A stretch of DNA of 64,000 nucleotides from Bin87 sp034423575 (lineage in GTDB: Bacteria > Chloroflexota > Dehalococcoidia > Lucifugimonadales > UBA3495). Positions 1-9,226 of the stretch are shown piece after piece. The stretch lies in NCBI GenBank assembly GCA_034423575.1, contig DAOUIF010000082.1:18236-82235 (forward strand), given 5' to 3'. The position numbers were made by a program, and so were the translations under genes. The notes under the pieces were generated by a model. The model did not search any database. It saw only the letters and a list, made by a program, of their open reading frames with translations, and was not told where the DNA came from. Within the stretch, counting starts at the first letter, position 1, and the number at the start of each line of letters is the position of its first letter.

Positions 1-333
1 GACACGCCCACGGGGCTGTCGTTGCGCCTGACCGCGGGTCATCCGTACGCCTACGGAGCCCTGCGAGATTTCGCGGACCTGATAGCGGAAACGCTGGCCC
101 GTCTGGGAATAATCATGACGTCCGGGGTGGTGCGCCTGGTCACCAGGGGAACCACGGGCGAGGAAGGAGTCTGGCATCGTGTGCAGGACGCAACGGCCGC
201 GTTGGTCGGATTAGACCTGAGGCCGGAGCGTGAGACGCCGGTGCTGTACTTCTACAAGGGATTGCGGTTCGATCTGGACCTGTCCGCACGAATGCAGGGG
301 GTTGGCAGAAAAAGCCAGGTCGGAGCAACCTGA
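1..333 (+). CDS. Unknown protein, C-terminal part (5' end outside window)
   Basis: The reading frame is open from base 1 and ends at a TGA at 331-333, so about 110 C-terminal residues are visible. A TTG at 22 is only an internal codon of this frame; the true start lies upstream. The fragment contains GHPYAYGALRDFADLIAETL, then a stretch rich in Val, Thr and Gly, and a basic tail ending GRKSQVGAT. I do not recognise the family and see no motif that would assign a function. It runs in the same direction as nrdJ but is separated from it by 180 bases. Confidence 0.5.
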   Translation, partial: DTPTGLSLRLTAGHPYAYGALRDFADLIAETLARLGIIMTSGVVRLVTRGTTGEEGVWHRVQDATAALVGLDLRPERETPVLYFYKGLRFDLDLSARMQGVGRKSQVGAT

Positions 334-513
334 TCTTGGTGGCGGGGCGTTGGCGTGCCGGCGTCCCGCCAGTTTTGGCCGATGGGCCCGGCGCGCGAAA
401 GGGTTGATGGTTTAGACTACCAGCGACGCACGGTAGGTCGATGCCAATCGTCGTTCTTTATCTGTCAATCATAAATGCGATCCACATAGTTGAATTTGAG
501 GGAGGTACCGGCT

Positions 514-2955
514 GTGGCAACGGCTACGGGAATTGAACAGGCGGGTTTGACTGATTCGGCGGATTGGGTGAGGCGGCGAATACGTGACGCAATGGTCGAG
601 GCCGGTATAGCCGGCGAATGCAACGATCGAAACGGAACCCTGACCGATAACGCGAAGGTCGTGCTGCAACGCCGTTACCTTTCCAAGGATCGCGAGGGCA
701 AAGTACTGGAAGACGCTGAAGGGATGTTTCGCCGGGTGGCGCGCAACCTGTCCCAATCGGAGTTGGAGTACGGCGCGACCGAAGAGGAGCGCGCTGCGGT
801 TGAGGATCAGTTCTACCGGGCAATGCAGCGGCTGGAATTTCTGCCCAATTCGCCTACGCTGATGAATGCCGGTCGCGAATTGCAGCAGCTATCGGCGTGC
901 TTCGTGCTGCCGGTGGAAGATTCGCTCGATTCCATATTCACCAAGGTGAAGGAAACGGCGCTGATCCACAAAAGCGGCGGAGGAACGGGTTTCGCCTTTT
1001 CGCGGTTGCGCCCGGAAGGCGATGTGGTCGGATCCACCGGAGGCGTGGCGTCAGGCCCGGTGAGCTTTATCAACGCGTTCGACGCGGCCACGGACGTGGT
1101 CAAGCAGGGCGGCACTCGCCGGGGCGCAAACATGGGCATCCTGCACGTCACCCACCCTGACGTGCTCTCGTTCATCAAGTCCAAAGAGGACGGAACCCAC
1201 CTCAGCAACTTCAACATCTCCGTAGCGGTCACCGAAGGTTTCATGGTGAAGGCGGAGAAGGGCGAGGACTACGAGCTGGTGAATCCGCGCACCGGGCAGG
1301 TCTCGGGACAGCTCAACGCCGGGGAAGTCTTCCAGCAGATGACGGAATTAGCCTGGCGCACCGGCGACCCGGGCATCGTGTTCCTGGACCGGATCAACCG
1401 CGACAATCCCAACCCGCAACTGGGAGACATCGAATCGACCAACCCATGCGGTGAGCAGCCGCTGTTGCCGTACGAGTCCTGCAATCTCGGTTCGCTGAAC
1501 CTGGCCCGTATGGTCCGTTACACGGCCGACGACGTCGAGGTGGATTGGGACCGGATGGGCGAAGTGATCACGACGGCGGTGCACATGTTGGACTGCGTGA
1601 TCGACATGAACGACTACCCCATCCAGGAAATCGCGGACATGAGCCGGAGAACCCGGCGTATCGGCTTGGGCGTCATGGGATGGTCGGACCTGCTGATCCA
1701 GATGGGCGTGCGCTACGACAGCGTTGAGGCGCTGGAACTGGCGCGCGAGGTGATGAAGTTCATCCAGGATGAGACCTACCGGGCATCCTGCGAACTGGCG
1801 GCGTCCCGGGGCCCGTTCCCCGAATGGGAAAACAGCGCGTACAACGAGGGACCGGGATCGGTGCCAATGCGGAACTCGGCGCCGGTGACGATTGCGCCCA
1901 CCGGAACCATCAGTATCATCGCGGGCGCGTCCAGCGGAATCGAGCCGTTATTCGCCCTGTCCTACGTCCGGAATGTCATGGACAACACCCGGCTGGTGGA
2001 GGGCAATTCCTTCCTGGAGGCCGTTGCCCGGCACGAAGGGTTTTACACGCCGGAACTGATGGAACGGCTGGCCAGCGTCGGCTCCCTGGAAGATCTGGAC
2101 GTACCGGGATGGGTCAAGGACGTGTTCCGGGTCTCCCACGACATAGATCCCCGGTGGCACGTGCGGATGCAGGCGGCGTTTCAGGAATACACGGACAACG
2201 CGGTGTCCAAGACCATCAACTTCCCCCACGACGCCACGATGGAAGACGTGGCGGAAGCCTACCGGTCCGCCTACACGCTGGGATGCAAGGGGATCACCGT
2301 TTACCGCGACGGCAGCAAGTCGGAGCAGGTCCTCAGCACCGGCAATGGCGCGCAGGAATCGGAAGCTGATGATATGGCCGATGCCGACGACCCGGATGCG
2401 GTGAAGATCATCGGGCTTGGCCACCGGGTGCCGCGCCGACGACCGCGGCAAATCCACGGCATCACCGAGCGGGTGCGCACCGGACACGGCAACATGTACG
2501 TCACCGTGAACATGGATGCCGACGGCCTGCCGTTCGAGGTGTTCGGCACCATGGGCAAGGCCGGCGGATGCGACGCGGCGCTACTGGAAGCGGTTTCACG
2601 CCTGGTGTCGCTGGCGCTGCGGGCTGGGATCGAGCCAAGTGAGGTCACCCGGCAACTGCGCGGAATAACTTGCTGCCCGGCCTGGGATGACGGCGTGCTG
2701 GTGGGATCCGGTCCCGACGCGGTCGCCCTGGTGCTCGATAACATAATCAACGGCCAACGCTCGTCAAATGGTACGCCCACGGGCGTGCAATTGAGCCTGG
2801 CTGGCGGGACGGCGGAGAACGGGACCAACGGTTACACCCCGGAAGCCACCTACCCTACCGGCTTTTCGCAACGGTGTCCCGAGTGTAACGGAGGCGTGGT
2901 CAACCAGGAGGGCTGCCTCACCTGCTATTCGTGCGGGTGGAACAAGTGCGAATAG
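514..2955 (+). CDS. nrdJ: Adenosylcobalamin-dependent (class II) ribonucleotide reductase
   Basis: Reduces ribonucleotides to deoxyribonucleotides using an adenosylcobalamin-generated thiyl radical, so it needs no oxygen. An upstream TTG (490) is in frame, but the strong Shine-Dalgarno GAGGGAGGT at 498-506 sits 7 bases before a GTG at 514, so I start there (813 aa). Visible signatures are LSACFVLPVEDS near the N-terminus (first redox cysteine), NPCGEQPLLPYESCNLG (active-site Asn, Cys and Glu of the ten-stranded barrel) and IAPTGTISIIAGASSGIEP. A TSCPD-type C-terminal domain (GGCDAALLEAVSRLVSLALR) follows. The tail is a Cys-rich ribbon with CPEC, CLTC and CGWNKC, typical of the thiol pair that re-reduces the active site. 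Length and domain order match the family. It stands alone as a single-subunit enzyme. Confidence 0.96.
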   Translation: MATATGIEQAGLTDSADWVRRRIRDAMVEAGIAGECNDRNGTLTDNAKVVLQRRYLSKDREGKVLEDAEGMFRRVARNLSQSELEYGATEEERAAVEDQFYRAMQRLEFLPNSPTLMNAGRELQQLSACFVLPVEDSLDSIFTKVKETALIHKSGGGTGFAFSRLRPEGDVVGSTGGVASGPVSFINAFDAATDVVKQGGTRRGANMGILHVTHPDVLSFIKSKEDGTHLSNFNISVAVTEGFMVKAEKGEDYELVNPRTGQVSGQLNAGEVFQQMTELAWRTGDPGIVFLDRINRDNPNPQLGDIESTNPCGEQPLLPYESCNLGSLNLARMVRYTADDVEVDWDRMGEVITTAVHMLDCVIDMNDYPIQEIADMSRRTRRIGLGVMGWSDLLIQMGVRYDSVEALELAREVMKFIQDETYRASCELAASRGPFPEWENSAYNEGPGSVPMRNSAPVTIAPTGTISIIAGASSGIEPLFALSYVRNVMDNTRLVEGNSFLEAVARHEGFYTPELMERLASVGSLEDLDVPGWVKDVFRVSHDIDPRWHVRMQAAFQEYTDNAVSKTINFPHDATMEDVAEAYRSAYTLGCKGITVYRDGSKSEQVLSTGNGAQESEADDMADADDPDAVKIIGLGHRVPRRRPRQIHGITERVRTGHGNMYVTVNMDADGLPFEVFGTMGKAGGCDAALLEAVSRLVSLALRAGIEPSEVTRQLRGITCCPAWDDGVLVGSGPDAVALVLDNIINGQRSSNGTPTGVQLSLAGGTAENGTNGYTPEATYPTGFSQRCPECNGGVVNQEGCLTCYSCGWNKCE

Positions 2956-3021
2956 GACCGGATCTGACCCGGTGACAGGGCTGTTCCGCCCGTTGCATAC
3001 GGATGTTTGCCGAGAGGCGCG

Positions 3022-3030
3022 TGCTATAAT
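3022..3030 (+). promoter_or_regulatory. Extended -10 promoter element upstream of pdxA
   Basis: TGC-TATAAT forms an exact extended -10 element about 50 bases before the pdxA start. No good -35 hexamer is found at 16-18 bases, which fits extended -10 promoters. It lies in the 124-base gap after nrdJ and would drive the pdxA-proC-yggT-kinase series. Confidence 0.5.
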
Positions 3031-3079
3031 TTGCCGCCAATCGGCAGAGTGACGCACGTGCTGAATGACGAGGCGTGAC

Positions 3080-4117
3080 ATGGCTTCTGAGATGGAAAAC
3101 GAAACGAGGCGGCCGGCCATCGCGATCACCATGGGCGACCCCTGCGGAATAGGCCCGGAGGTTGTGGTCAAGGCGCTGGCGGACCCCCGAGTTTACGCCG
3201 CGTGCCGACCCGTGGTTGTAGGCAACGTCCACGCGATGGAGGAGGCGGCGCGGCTCACCGGACTGGGCATGGGCATCAACGGTACCGACGATCTAACCGT
3301 CGCCGGAGATGATCCTTCGGTGGTGGACGTGGTGGACATCGGGAACCTGAACCCTGAGGACATCACCGTGGGCCAGCTCAGCGTTCCGTGCGGCAAAGCG
3401 GCCATGGAGTGGGTCAGCAAGGCTGGGCAATTGGCGATGGCCGGCGTGGTCGACGGCCTGGCAACAGCGCCTTTGAACAAAGAGGCCGCCGCGCTGGCCG
3501 GGTACGAGGCCATCGGGCACATGGAGTTGTTGCAGGAGCTCTCCGGAGCCAAGACAGTCGCCACTATGCTGATGGCCAAGAACCTGCGGGTGGTGCACCT
3601 GACCACACATCGCTCGCTCCGGGTGGCCTGTGACTATGTCAAAAAGGACCGGATCCTTGACTACCTGAGGCTCACCGATGACAACTTCCGCAAGTGGGGA
3701 TTCGCGAACCCGCGGATCGGCGTGGCTGCGCTGAACCCGCACGGCAGCGACGGGGGATTGCTTGGGAACGAGGAGGCGGAAGAGATCGCGCCGGCCGTGC
3801 AGCAGGCGCAGAGCGAAGGGATCGCCGCCATCGGACCGGTGCCCGCCGATATCATCTTCCACCAGGCGATACAGGACCGGTACGACGTGACCCTGTGTAT
3901 GTACCACGACCAGGGACACATCCCGGTCAAGGTGTACGGTTTCGAAGAAAGCATCACCGCCAATTTGGGGCTGCCGTTCGTACGGACATCGGTTGATCAC
4001 GGTACGGCATTCGACATTGCGGGCAAGAACCTGGCGGATCATACTTCGATGGTGGAATCGATCCGGATGGCGGTCGCCTTCGCCCGTGGCGATGGAATCA
4101 CCGATTCCTGGGACTAG
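3080..4117 (+). CDS. pdxA: PdxA-family 4-phosphate dehydrogenase
   Basis: NAD-dependent oxidation and decarboxylation of a 4-phosphorylated hydroxy acid; in the classical pathway this is 4-phosphohydroxy-threonine in pyridoxal phosphate synthesis. Signatures are ITMGDPCGIGPEV near the N-terminus, LTTHRSLR and MYHDQGHIPVKVYGFE (metal-binding histidines), and TSVDHGTAFDIAG near the C-terminus. Two in-frame ATGs exist, at 3065 and 3080. GAGG at 3070-3073 is 6 bases before 3080, so I prefer that (345 aa). The HMELL and VVHLTTHRSLR segments look like the PdxA2 branch, some members of which act on D-erythronate or D-threonate 4-phosphate, so vitamin B6 synthesis is likely but not proven. proC follows after 4 bases. 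Confidence 0.88.
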   Translation: MASEMENETRRPAIAITMGDPCGIGPEVVVKALADPRVYAACRPVVVGNVHAMEEAARLTGLGMGINGTDDLTVAGDDPSVVDVVDIGNLNPEDITVGQLSVPCGKAAMEWVSKAGQLAMAGVVDGLATAPLNKEAAALAGYEAIGHMELLQELSGAKTVATMLMAKNLRVVHLTTHRSLRVACDYVKKDRILDYLRLTDDNFRKWGFANPRIGVAALNPHGSDGGLLGNEEAEEIAPAVQQAQSEGIAAIGPVPADIIFHQAIQDRYDVTLCMYHDQGHIPVKVYGFEESITANLGLPFVRTSVDHGTAFDIAGKNLADHTSMVESIRMAVAFARGDGITDSWD

Positions 4118-4121
4118 TGCA

Positions 4122-4925
4122 ATGAATATTGGGTTCATCGGCGGCGGAACTATGGCCGAGGCCATCCTGGGCGGGATGCTGAACGCCGGCGTTGCTGATG
4201 CCGGCGATGTGATGGTTGGCGAACCGGTAGCCGCGAGGCGGGATTACCTGGCCGAGCGGTATGGGGTGGCGGTCTCGGGCGAAAACGGCGCCGTGGTTGA
4301 TTCATCCGAACTGATCACGCTGGCGGTGAAGCCTCAGGATCTGCCCAAGGTGTACACCGATATCGGGGGATCCTTCGGCAGCGGGAAATCGCTCATGTCC
4401 ATTGTGGCCGGGGCCACCATGAGTTCGCTGGCCAACGGGATGATGCACGACGGCATCATCCGTGTGATGCCCAACACGCCGGCGCAGATCGGCGAAGGCA
4501 TGACCATGTGGACCTGCGCTCCCTCGGTGAGCGAATCGCATCGTGAAGCCACCGACGCCATGCTTTCCACCATCGGCGATGCGATCTACGTCGATGACGA
4601 GAAATATCTGGACATGGCTACGGCTCTCAGCGCCAGCGGTCCGGCGTACGTGTTCCTTATCGTTGAAGCCCTGATCGACGCTGGCGTCTATGTGGGATTG
4701 CCCCGGGACGTGTCGCGGCGACTCGCGCTACAGACCGTCCGGGGAAGCGTGCAGTTGGTTTCCGAGACTGGCAGACACCCGGGTGAGTTGAAGGACATGG
4801 TGACGTCTCCAGGCGGCACCACGGCAGAAGGACTGCAGGCCCTGGAACGAGCCGGGGTGCCAGCGGCGCTGGTTGACGCGGTGAACGCCGCGTACCTCAA
4901 GTCCGTGCGGCTGGGCCAGAGCTAG
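4122..4925 (+). CDS. proC: Pyrroline-5-carboxylate reductase
   Basis: Catalyses the last step of proline synthesis, reducing pyrroline-5-carboxylate with NAD(P)H. The 267-residue product starts MNIGFIGGGTMAEAI, the Rossmann dinucleotide-binding loop. It contains AVKPQ, RVMPNTPA and the helical dimerisation domain with ALSASGPAYVFLIVEAL and SPGGTTAEGL, the P5CR signature. The frame is open upstream to 3993, but that part overlaps pdxA and is non-homologous; the ATG at 4122 begins exactly at the expected N-terminus. It lies 4 bases after pdxA and 26 bases before yggT, so co-transcription is likely. The proC-yggT pairing is common in bacteria. Confidence 0.95.
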   Translation: MNIGFIGGGTMAEAILGGMLNAGVADAGDVMVGEPVAARRDYLAERYGVAVSGENGAVVDSSELITLAVKPQDLPKVYTDIGGSFGSGKSLMSIVAGATMSSLANGMMHDGIIRVMPNTPAQIGEGMTMWTCAPSVSESHREATDAMLSTIGDAIYVDDEKYLDMATALSASGPAYVFLIVEALIDAGVYVGLPRDVSRRLALQTVRGSVQLVSETGRHPGELKDMVTSPGGTTAEGLQALERAGVPAALVDAVNAAYLKSVRLGQS

Positions 4926-4951
4926 GCCAGTTCGGCGAGTCGACATCCGCG

Positions 4952-5227
4952 ATGCTCCAACTCATCAGCCTGTTCATAACGCTGTGTTACCTGCTGCTGC
5001 TGGCCCGCATCATCCTGGGCTTCGTGGTGCAGTACATGACGATGCAGGGTAACGGGGCGCCCGAGGTGCTGGTTCGCCTGTACGACGTCGTGTTTTCGCT
5101 GACCGAACCGGTGCTGGGGCCGATCCGGCGCATGCTCCCCCAGACCGGCATGATTGATTTCAGTCCCCTGGTGGTGATGATCGTGTTGGTGGTGGTGCAA
5201 TACGCTCTCCGGGCGTTGTTAGCGTAG
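4952..5227 (+). CDS. yggT: YggT-family integral membrane protein
   Basis: Small membrane protein of 91 residues with two hydrophobic segments (about 4-28 and 68-90). They flank the family signature LTEPVLGPIRRMLPQTGMID followed by FSP. YggT/YlmG proteins are linked to cell division, thylakoid or osmotic functions in different bacteria, but the molecular role is unsettled. It directly follows proC, the usual neighbour. Length is typical for the single-repeat form. Confidence 0.9.
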   Translation: MLQLISLFITLCYLLLLARIILGFVVQYMTMQGNGAPEVLVRLYDVVFSLTEPVLGPIRRMLPQTGMIDFSPLVVMIVLVVVQYALRALLA

Positions 5228-5269
5228 CCCCTGACGGGGCCCCACGGTAGGGCCCAAAAGAGAGCGCTC

Positions 5270-5908
5270 ATGTCCGGATCAACGTCTCGGTCGCAGCGCA
5301 AATCCTGGACGGCTGGAGGACTTCGCCCGGCGGACCTGGAAAGGCTGCGGGCGGCGTACGCTGATGAGTTGCCTGGCGCCACCACCGCGTCACCCAGCCT
5401 GGTGATCCTCTGCGGTTTACCAGGGACCGGTAAGTCTTATTTCGCGAGGGATCTGGCCAGCCGCGCGCCTTTCGTGTGGCTCAACAGCGACCGGACGCGA
5501 AAGCTGTTGGTGGACAGGCCGAGCTACAGCCGGAGGGAGCATCGCCGGGTATTTTCCGCCATGCACGTGCTGACCCGGGGCTACCTGCGGGACGGGTATT
5601 CCGTGGTGTTCGACGCCACCAATCTTAACGAGAAGGTGCGGCGTCCGCTTTATGAATCTGCCGATGCCGTGGATGTGGAGCCGCTGATAATCCGATTCAC
5701 CGCGCCTTCGTCACTGGTGCGGCGGCGATTGACCGATCGGGCCCAGGGCGTGGGTGAAGCCTCTCAGAGCGATGCGACGTGGGACGTGTATTCGCGCATG
5801 GCCGTCGCCGACCAACCGGTGCCGCGCCCGCACTTGCTGATCGGCGGCCCGGAGGACGTGGAGTGGGTCATGCTGGAGACCCTGAGACGGACAGGAGTGG
5901 CAGCGTGA
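5270..5908 (+). CDS. P-loop kinase-like ATPase (AAA_33 type)
   Basis: Predicted ATP-dependent kinase of 212 residues. Walker A GLPGTGKS is at about 49-56 and WLNSDRTRKLL follows. FDATNLN near residue 120 is the D-x-T-N box seen in the polynucleotide-kinase/zeta-toxin-like fold. RRRLTDR near residue 150 could be the lid arginines. The substrate cannot be read from sequence; relatives phosphorylate nucleic-acid ends, small molecules or tRNA. It is the last gene of the pdxA-proC-yggT series, 42 bases after yggT, and converges on mcrC. Confidence 0.75.
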   Translation: MSGSTSRSQRKSWTAGGLRPADLERLRAAYADELPGATTASPSLVILCGLPGTGKSYFARDLASRAPFVWLNSDRTRKLLVDRPSYSRREHRRVFSAMHVLTRGYLRDGYSVVFDATNLNEKVRRPLYESADAVDVEPLIIRFTAPSSLVRRRLTDRAQGVGEASQSDATWDVYSRMAVADQPVPRPHLLIGGPEDVEWVMLETLRRTGVAA

Positions 5909-5956
5909 ATTCCAGAATCAAGATTTGCCCGATTTCGGAATTTTCAGGATCGAACG

Positions 5957-7159
5957 TTAACGCAGAGACGCACAGGCGCGGAGGGAGGCGACTTGGTTGG
6001 CTAGCTCTCTGACACGAGTGAGTACGTCGTCCAGCGTGTCGGAGAGGTCCAACGATGCAACCTCCAGCCGCTTGCCTGAACGTCGTACCCGATAGGTCGT
6101 CGTGTCGGCCTCGCCCTGAGCGTAGATGAGCAGGCCGCCCGGCAGGTCAAGGGCCGTGGCGTAGGCGAGTAGTTGGTATAGGTCGGCGTTGGGGACTCTG
6201 CGCTCGCCGGCGACGTTCTTGTACTTGGCGTCGCCCACGAACACACACGAAGAACCCTCCCACCATGTCAGATCGGGGCGAAGGTGGATGCGCCCCGCGT
6301 CGTCAAGGTCAGGAATGCGCTTTTCCAGAAATGCGTAAGGCGAAACTCCCAGAGCATCGCGCAGCGCCACGGTTACGAACTCCTGGAACACCACGTTCAT
6401 GTCCATCAGGAACCCGGAGGCTCGGACCGCTCCCCGGCCCGTCTCAAATTCTCCGTGCCGCAGGATGAGGCGCGACAGCTCCACGACGCCCCGGTAGTGT
6501 TCGTTCAGCCGGTCGTATCGTATTGACGGGACATCCTTCGGCGGGAAATCCACCAGCGACACTCCCTCCAGCATCGCCGCCAGCCAACCCAGGTTGCGAC
6601 GAGCTTCCGGGGCGCGCAGGCGCATACGGCCCAACCGATAGGCCGCCGCCTTCACCAATTGGTTGGCGAGCACGTCGTCGGTGAACTCGTCGTACCGGAC
6701 CTCGACTGGCAGCGGTACCCCAAACCGACGGCGCAGTTGCTCGTCAAACCGGATACGCCCCCGCACGGTGTACAGTGCCTCTTCCTCAGTCCGGTAGCCG
6801 TGCAGCAGGCCGCGGGCGAAAGCCCGGCGGGCGTGGGAAGTCAGGGCTATCGCCAGCGCATCAGGCAGCGCGTACTCGTCGCGGTAGTCAAAATCCTCGG
6901 GCTGGAATTTGACCTTGCCGATGGCGTAGCAGGCCAGGGACAGCACTTGCGGAATGCCGATCTTCGGCTCAATGAGCACCGACAGATCGCCGATTTCAAC
7001 GGCGCCGACAGTGGATTGCGGCGTGAGGATGTATTCGCCATCCAACCCTTCGGCGGGTTCAACTACGACCGAGGCGGTGCGATGCAGCGCGTCACGCTCT
7101 CCTGCGGACAGCCGATGCGCGCCGCTACGTTGGTACTCTTGCAGGTCTATTTCACGCAT
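5957..7159 (-). CDS. mcrC: McrC-type nuclease subunit of a McrBC restriction system
   Basis: McrC is the endonuclease partner of the McrB motor, which translocates DNA and cuts methylated sites. The 400-residue product has an N-terminal beta-rich region followed by the conserved IRYDRLNEHYRGVVELSRLIL helix. The C-terminal PD-(D/E)xK core shows RPDLTWWEG, then VFVGDAKYKN and NADLYQLLAYA, giving acidic residues plus DAKYK for metal-dependent cleavage. It overlaps the mcrB reading frame by 8 bases, so the two are translationally coupled. McrC itself looks intact even though mcrB is frameshifted. It converges on the kinase gene at 5908. Confidence 0.92.
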   Translation of the reverse strand: MREIDLQEYQRSGAHRLSAGERDALHRTASVVVEPAEGLDGEYILTPQSTVGAVEIGDLSVLIEPKIGIPQVLSLACYAIGKVKFQPEDFDYRDEYALPDALAIALTSHARRAFARGLLHGYRTEEEALYTVRGRIRFDEQLRRRFGVPLPVEVRYDEFTDDVLANQLVKAAAYRLGRMRLRAPEARRNLGWLAAMLEGVSLVDFPPKDVPSIRYDRLNEHYRGVVELSRLILRHGEFETGRGAVRASGFLMDMNVVFQEFVTVALRDALGVSPYAFLEKRIPDLDDAGRIHLRPDLTWWEGSSCVFVGDAKYKNVAGERRVPNADLYQLLAYATALDLPGGLLIYAQGEADTTTYRVRRSGKRLEVASLDLSDTLDDVLTRVRELANQVASLRACASLR

Positions 7160-8905
7160 CGGTTGCGCCGTCTAAATCTCCCTCTACCTCTGTGGAGTCG
7201 GGTTGAATTGAGGGGCCGCGGCCCCGCAGCCGGTCCAGGTCAAACTCCGCAAGCCGAGCCGCGTCCTGCCCGAAAAGCCGTTCCTCGATGTAGGGCAGAA
7301 CGCCGTACTTCCAGATGCGCTTGATGGCAGCCTCGTCAAGCCCCGGTTTCATAAAGTAGCTGGGGCCGATGGCGGCATTGGGATCATCGCTCAGCATCCC
7401 GTTCGCCTTGTCAACCACATCGACAATCCACCCGATGCCGCCGGTGCCCAGATACCGTCTCAGCAAACCCTGGATAGGCCACTTGTCCGGGTGAAACTCC
7501 ACGAAATAGAACCGCCGGCGCAGGGCCAGGTCCACCAGCGCAATGGAGCGGTCTGCGGTGTTCATGGTGCCGATGATGTACAGGTTTCCGGGCAGGCTGA
7601 ACTGTTCATTTCCTTCCGAATACTGAAGCTCTACGCCTTCATTGCGGTACTCCAGCAGGAAGTACAGCTCACCGAAAACTTTGGCCAGATTGCCCCGGTT
7701 GATCTCGTCAATGATGAGGAAGTGCTTGGCACCGGATTCATCGCCCGAGGCGTTCTTGGCCGCCCGCAACAGCGGACCGTCCTGCAACCTGAAACCGGGC
7801 TGGCCGTCTACCAAGGCTGGACGATAGCCCTGCACAAAGTCCACGTAATCGTAGGACGGATGGAACTGCACCGGCGTGACCCGGTCTTTGGAGCCGGCGA
7901 TGTGCTCTGCCAGCTCTCGAGCGACGTAGGTTTTGCCCGTGCCCGGCGGCCCCTGAAAGATGACCTGCTTTTTGTCTTCCAACAGGGTGCTGATTTCCTC
8001 AAGGAAGTCAGAGGGCAGGTAGAGGTTTTCGGCGAGGGCGGGGAAGCTAATGACGAAATCAATTTCTTCCTCTGGCACGTTGCCATTCCCGTCTTTGGAC
8101 GGTTGCCTTTCTTCCCACATTTCTTTGATGCCCGGCTCCCAGAAGTGGTTGAAGTTGCCGCGGGCGTCCGTTATGCCTTGTCGGATCTGCTGCAACCGCC
8201 GGTCAACATCTTTGATCGGCTCTTTGATGAAGCGGGCTAAATGCTCTGCATTAGCAATCTTGGTTTTGCCGTTTAGTCCAATCGTTTCAAATTCGTCCGG
8301 AAAGACGATGTGGAGCAACAGGTCTCTGATAATTCTTCCCGTATTTTGGTTGTTGACAAGGAGTGGGCTGGTATATTTCCTCGTGAACAGAAATTCCTTG
8401 AATCCCCACGGATCAGCGAGTAACCGGGCGTGTTGTTTGGATTCCAGATCCTTCCACTGCTCGGCAAATTCAATCTGAGTCCCCACCTGAAACGGGATGT
8501 GATTTTTGCCGGCGCCGATGTTGATGAACCCAAATTGCAGCCCATCGACGAGTTCTGTCGGGATAGCCACTGGTTTCTCAGACCATCCTAATACCTGTTC
8601 TATACGCTCTCGCTTGTTCCCCATGTTCAATAGAATCAATAAGTGAACGTACAGCACCTCTCCCATCAGCTGATATGCGTCGGGGGATGCGCCTGCTAAC
8701 TGGCGTCGCAGTTTTACGTCAAAATCATCGCCAGAAAAGTCCGGCTGGTCCAGGAAGTGATGGCGCAACTCACCAAGGTTATCCCGCGTCCAAATGGCTT
8801 TACCTGGCGTGAACAGTGATCGTCAGACCTTAGCGCGCGCTCAACCCATGCCTGAGCCGCATCGTACACCTTTTCTTCGCCGTTTCCGGTTCTTCTGCTA
8901 CCCAT
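7152..8905 (-). pseudogene. mcrB: McrB-type AAA+ motor, broken by a one-base frameshift near the N-terminus
   Basis: The AAA+ part is complete: Walker A QGPPGTGKT, Walker B FLIIDEINRGNLAKVFGELY and the McrB hallmark TMNTADRS, which in E. coli McrB goes with GTP use. The long frame alone opens only at a TTG (8768), giving 538 aa. Another frame upstream, from ATG 8905 with a GGGGGA ribosome site, reads VYDAAQAWVERALRSDD and stops at 8714. The two halves join smoothly at about 8817-8821: after RSDD, a +1 shift gives LFTPGKAIWTRDNLGELRHHF, which continues into the long frame. One missing base (probably in a Ser codon) explains the break, and the restored protein would be about 584 aa. It is either a recent inactivating mutation or a sequencing or assembly error. 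Confidence 0.85.
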
Positions 8906-8932
8906 GATTCCCCCGAGTTGCCCTGCTGTAAA

Positions 8933-9178
8933 TTATGGGATGGAGACAATGGCCTCGACGGACAGCGTGCCATCGGGATAGTCCATGCGAATGCCGTCGG
9001 GCAGCGGACGCTCCTCGTCCTTGTAGATTTCCAGAACCACCGCAAAGGCGTCTTCTGCGTTGGCCAGGCACTCCGCGATGGTGTCGCCCTCGGTGATCAG
9101 TTCCGGCAGCAGTGGGGAGGTGACGGTGTATCCGCCTTCGGGCTGCGGCTCCAGGATGAGAGGTATCCTTGCGATCAT
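8933..9178 (-). CDS. HicB-family antitoxin-like protein
   Basis: 81 residues with the partial RNase H-like fold of HicB antitoxins: EGGYTVTSPLLPELITEGDT, then IAECLANAEDAFAVVLE. A GGGAG ribosome site stands 7 bases before the ATG. HicB normally neutralises the HicA mRNA interferase, encoded next to it. No HicA-like gene (small, with a GSH motif) is visible on either side, so this is an orphan HicB or a stand-alone regulator. It sits 27 bases upstream of the reconstructed mcrB start on the same strand, so it could be co-transcribed with mcrBC. Confidence 0.8.
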   Translation of the reverse strand: MIARIPLILEPQPEGGYTVTSPLLPELITEGDTIAECLANAEDAFAVVLEIYKDEERPLPDGIRMDYPDGTLSVEAIVSIP

Positions 9179-9202
9179 AATCGTCTCCCAGTGCTTCCGT
9201 TC

Positions 9203-9208
9203 AGTATA
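9203..9208 (-). promoter_or_regulatory. Possible -10 box for hicB-mcrB-mcrC
   Basis: TATACT on the minus strand, 25 bases upstream of the hicB-like ATG. No convincing -35 is seen at 17-18 bases, so this is tentative. Confidence 0.3.
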
Positions 9209-9226
9209 GCCAACCCTGATGGCCTT

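Noticed and set aside
334..513. Possible cobalamin riboswitch before the B12-dependent ribonucleotide reductase
   Set aside because: The gap is only 180 bases, and I found no B12-box-like sequence or convincing multi-stem pattern in it.
3993..4121. Longer N-terminus for ProC
   Set aside because: This segment overlaps pdxA and is not similar to P5CR; the family start is at 4122.
8933..9226. A HicA toxin gene next to the HicB-like gene
   Set aside because: No small frame with the HicA GSH motif was found in either flank or on the other strand.
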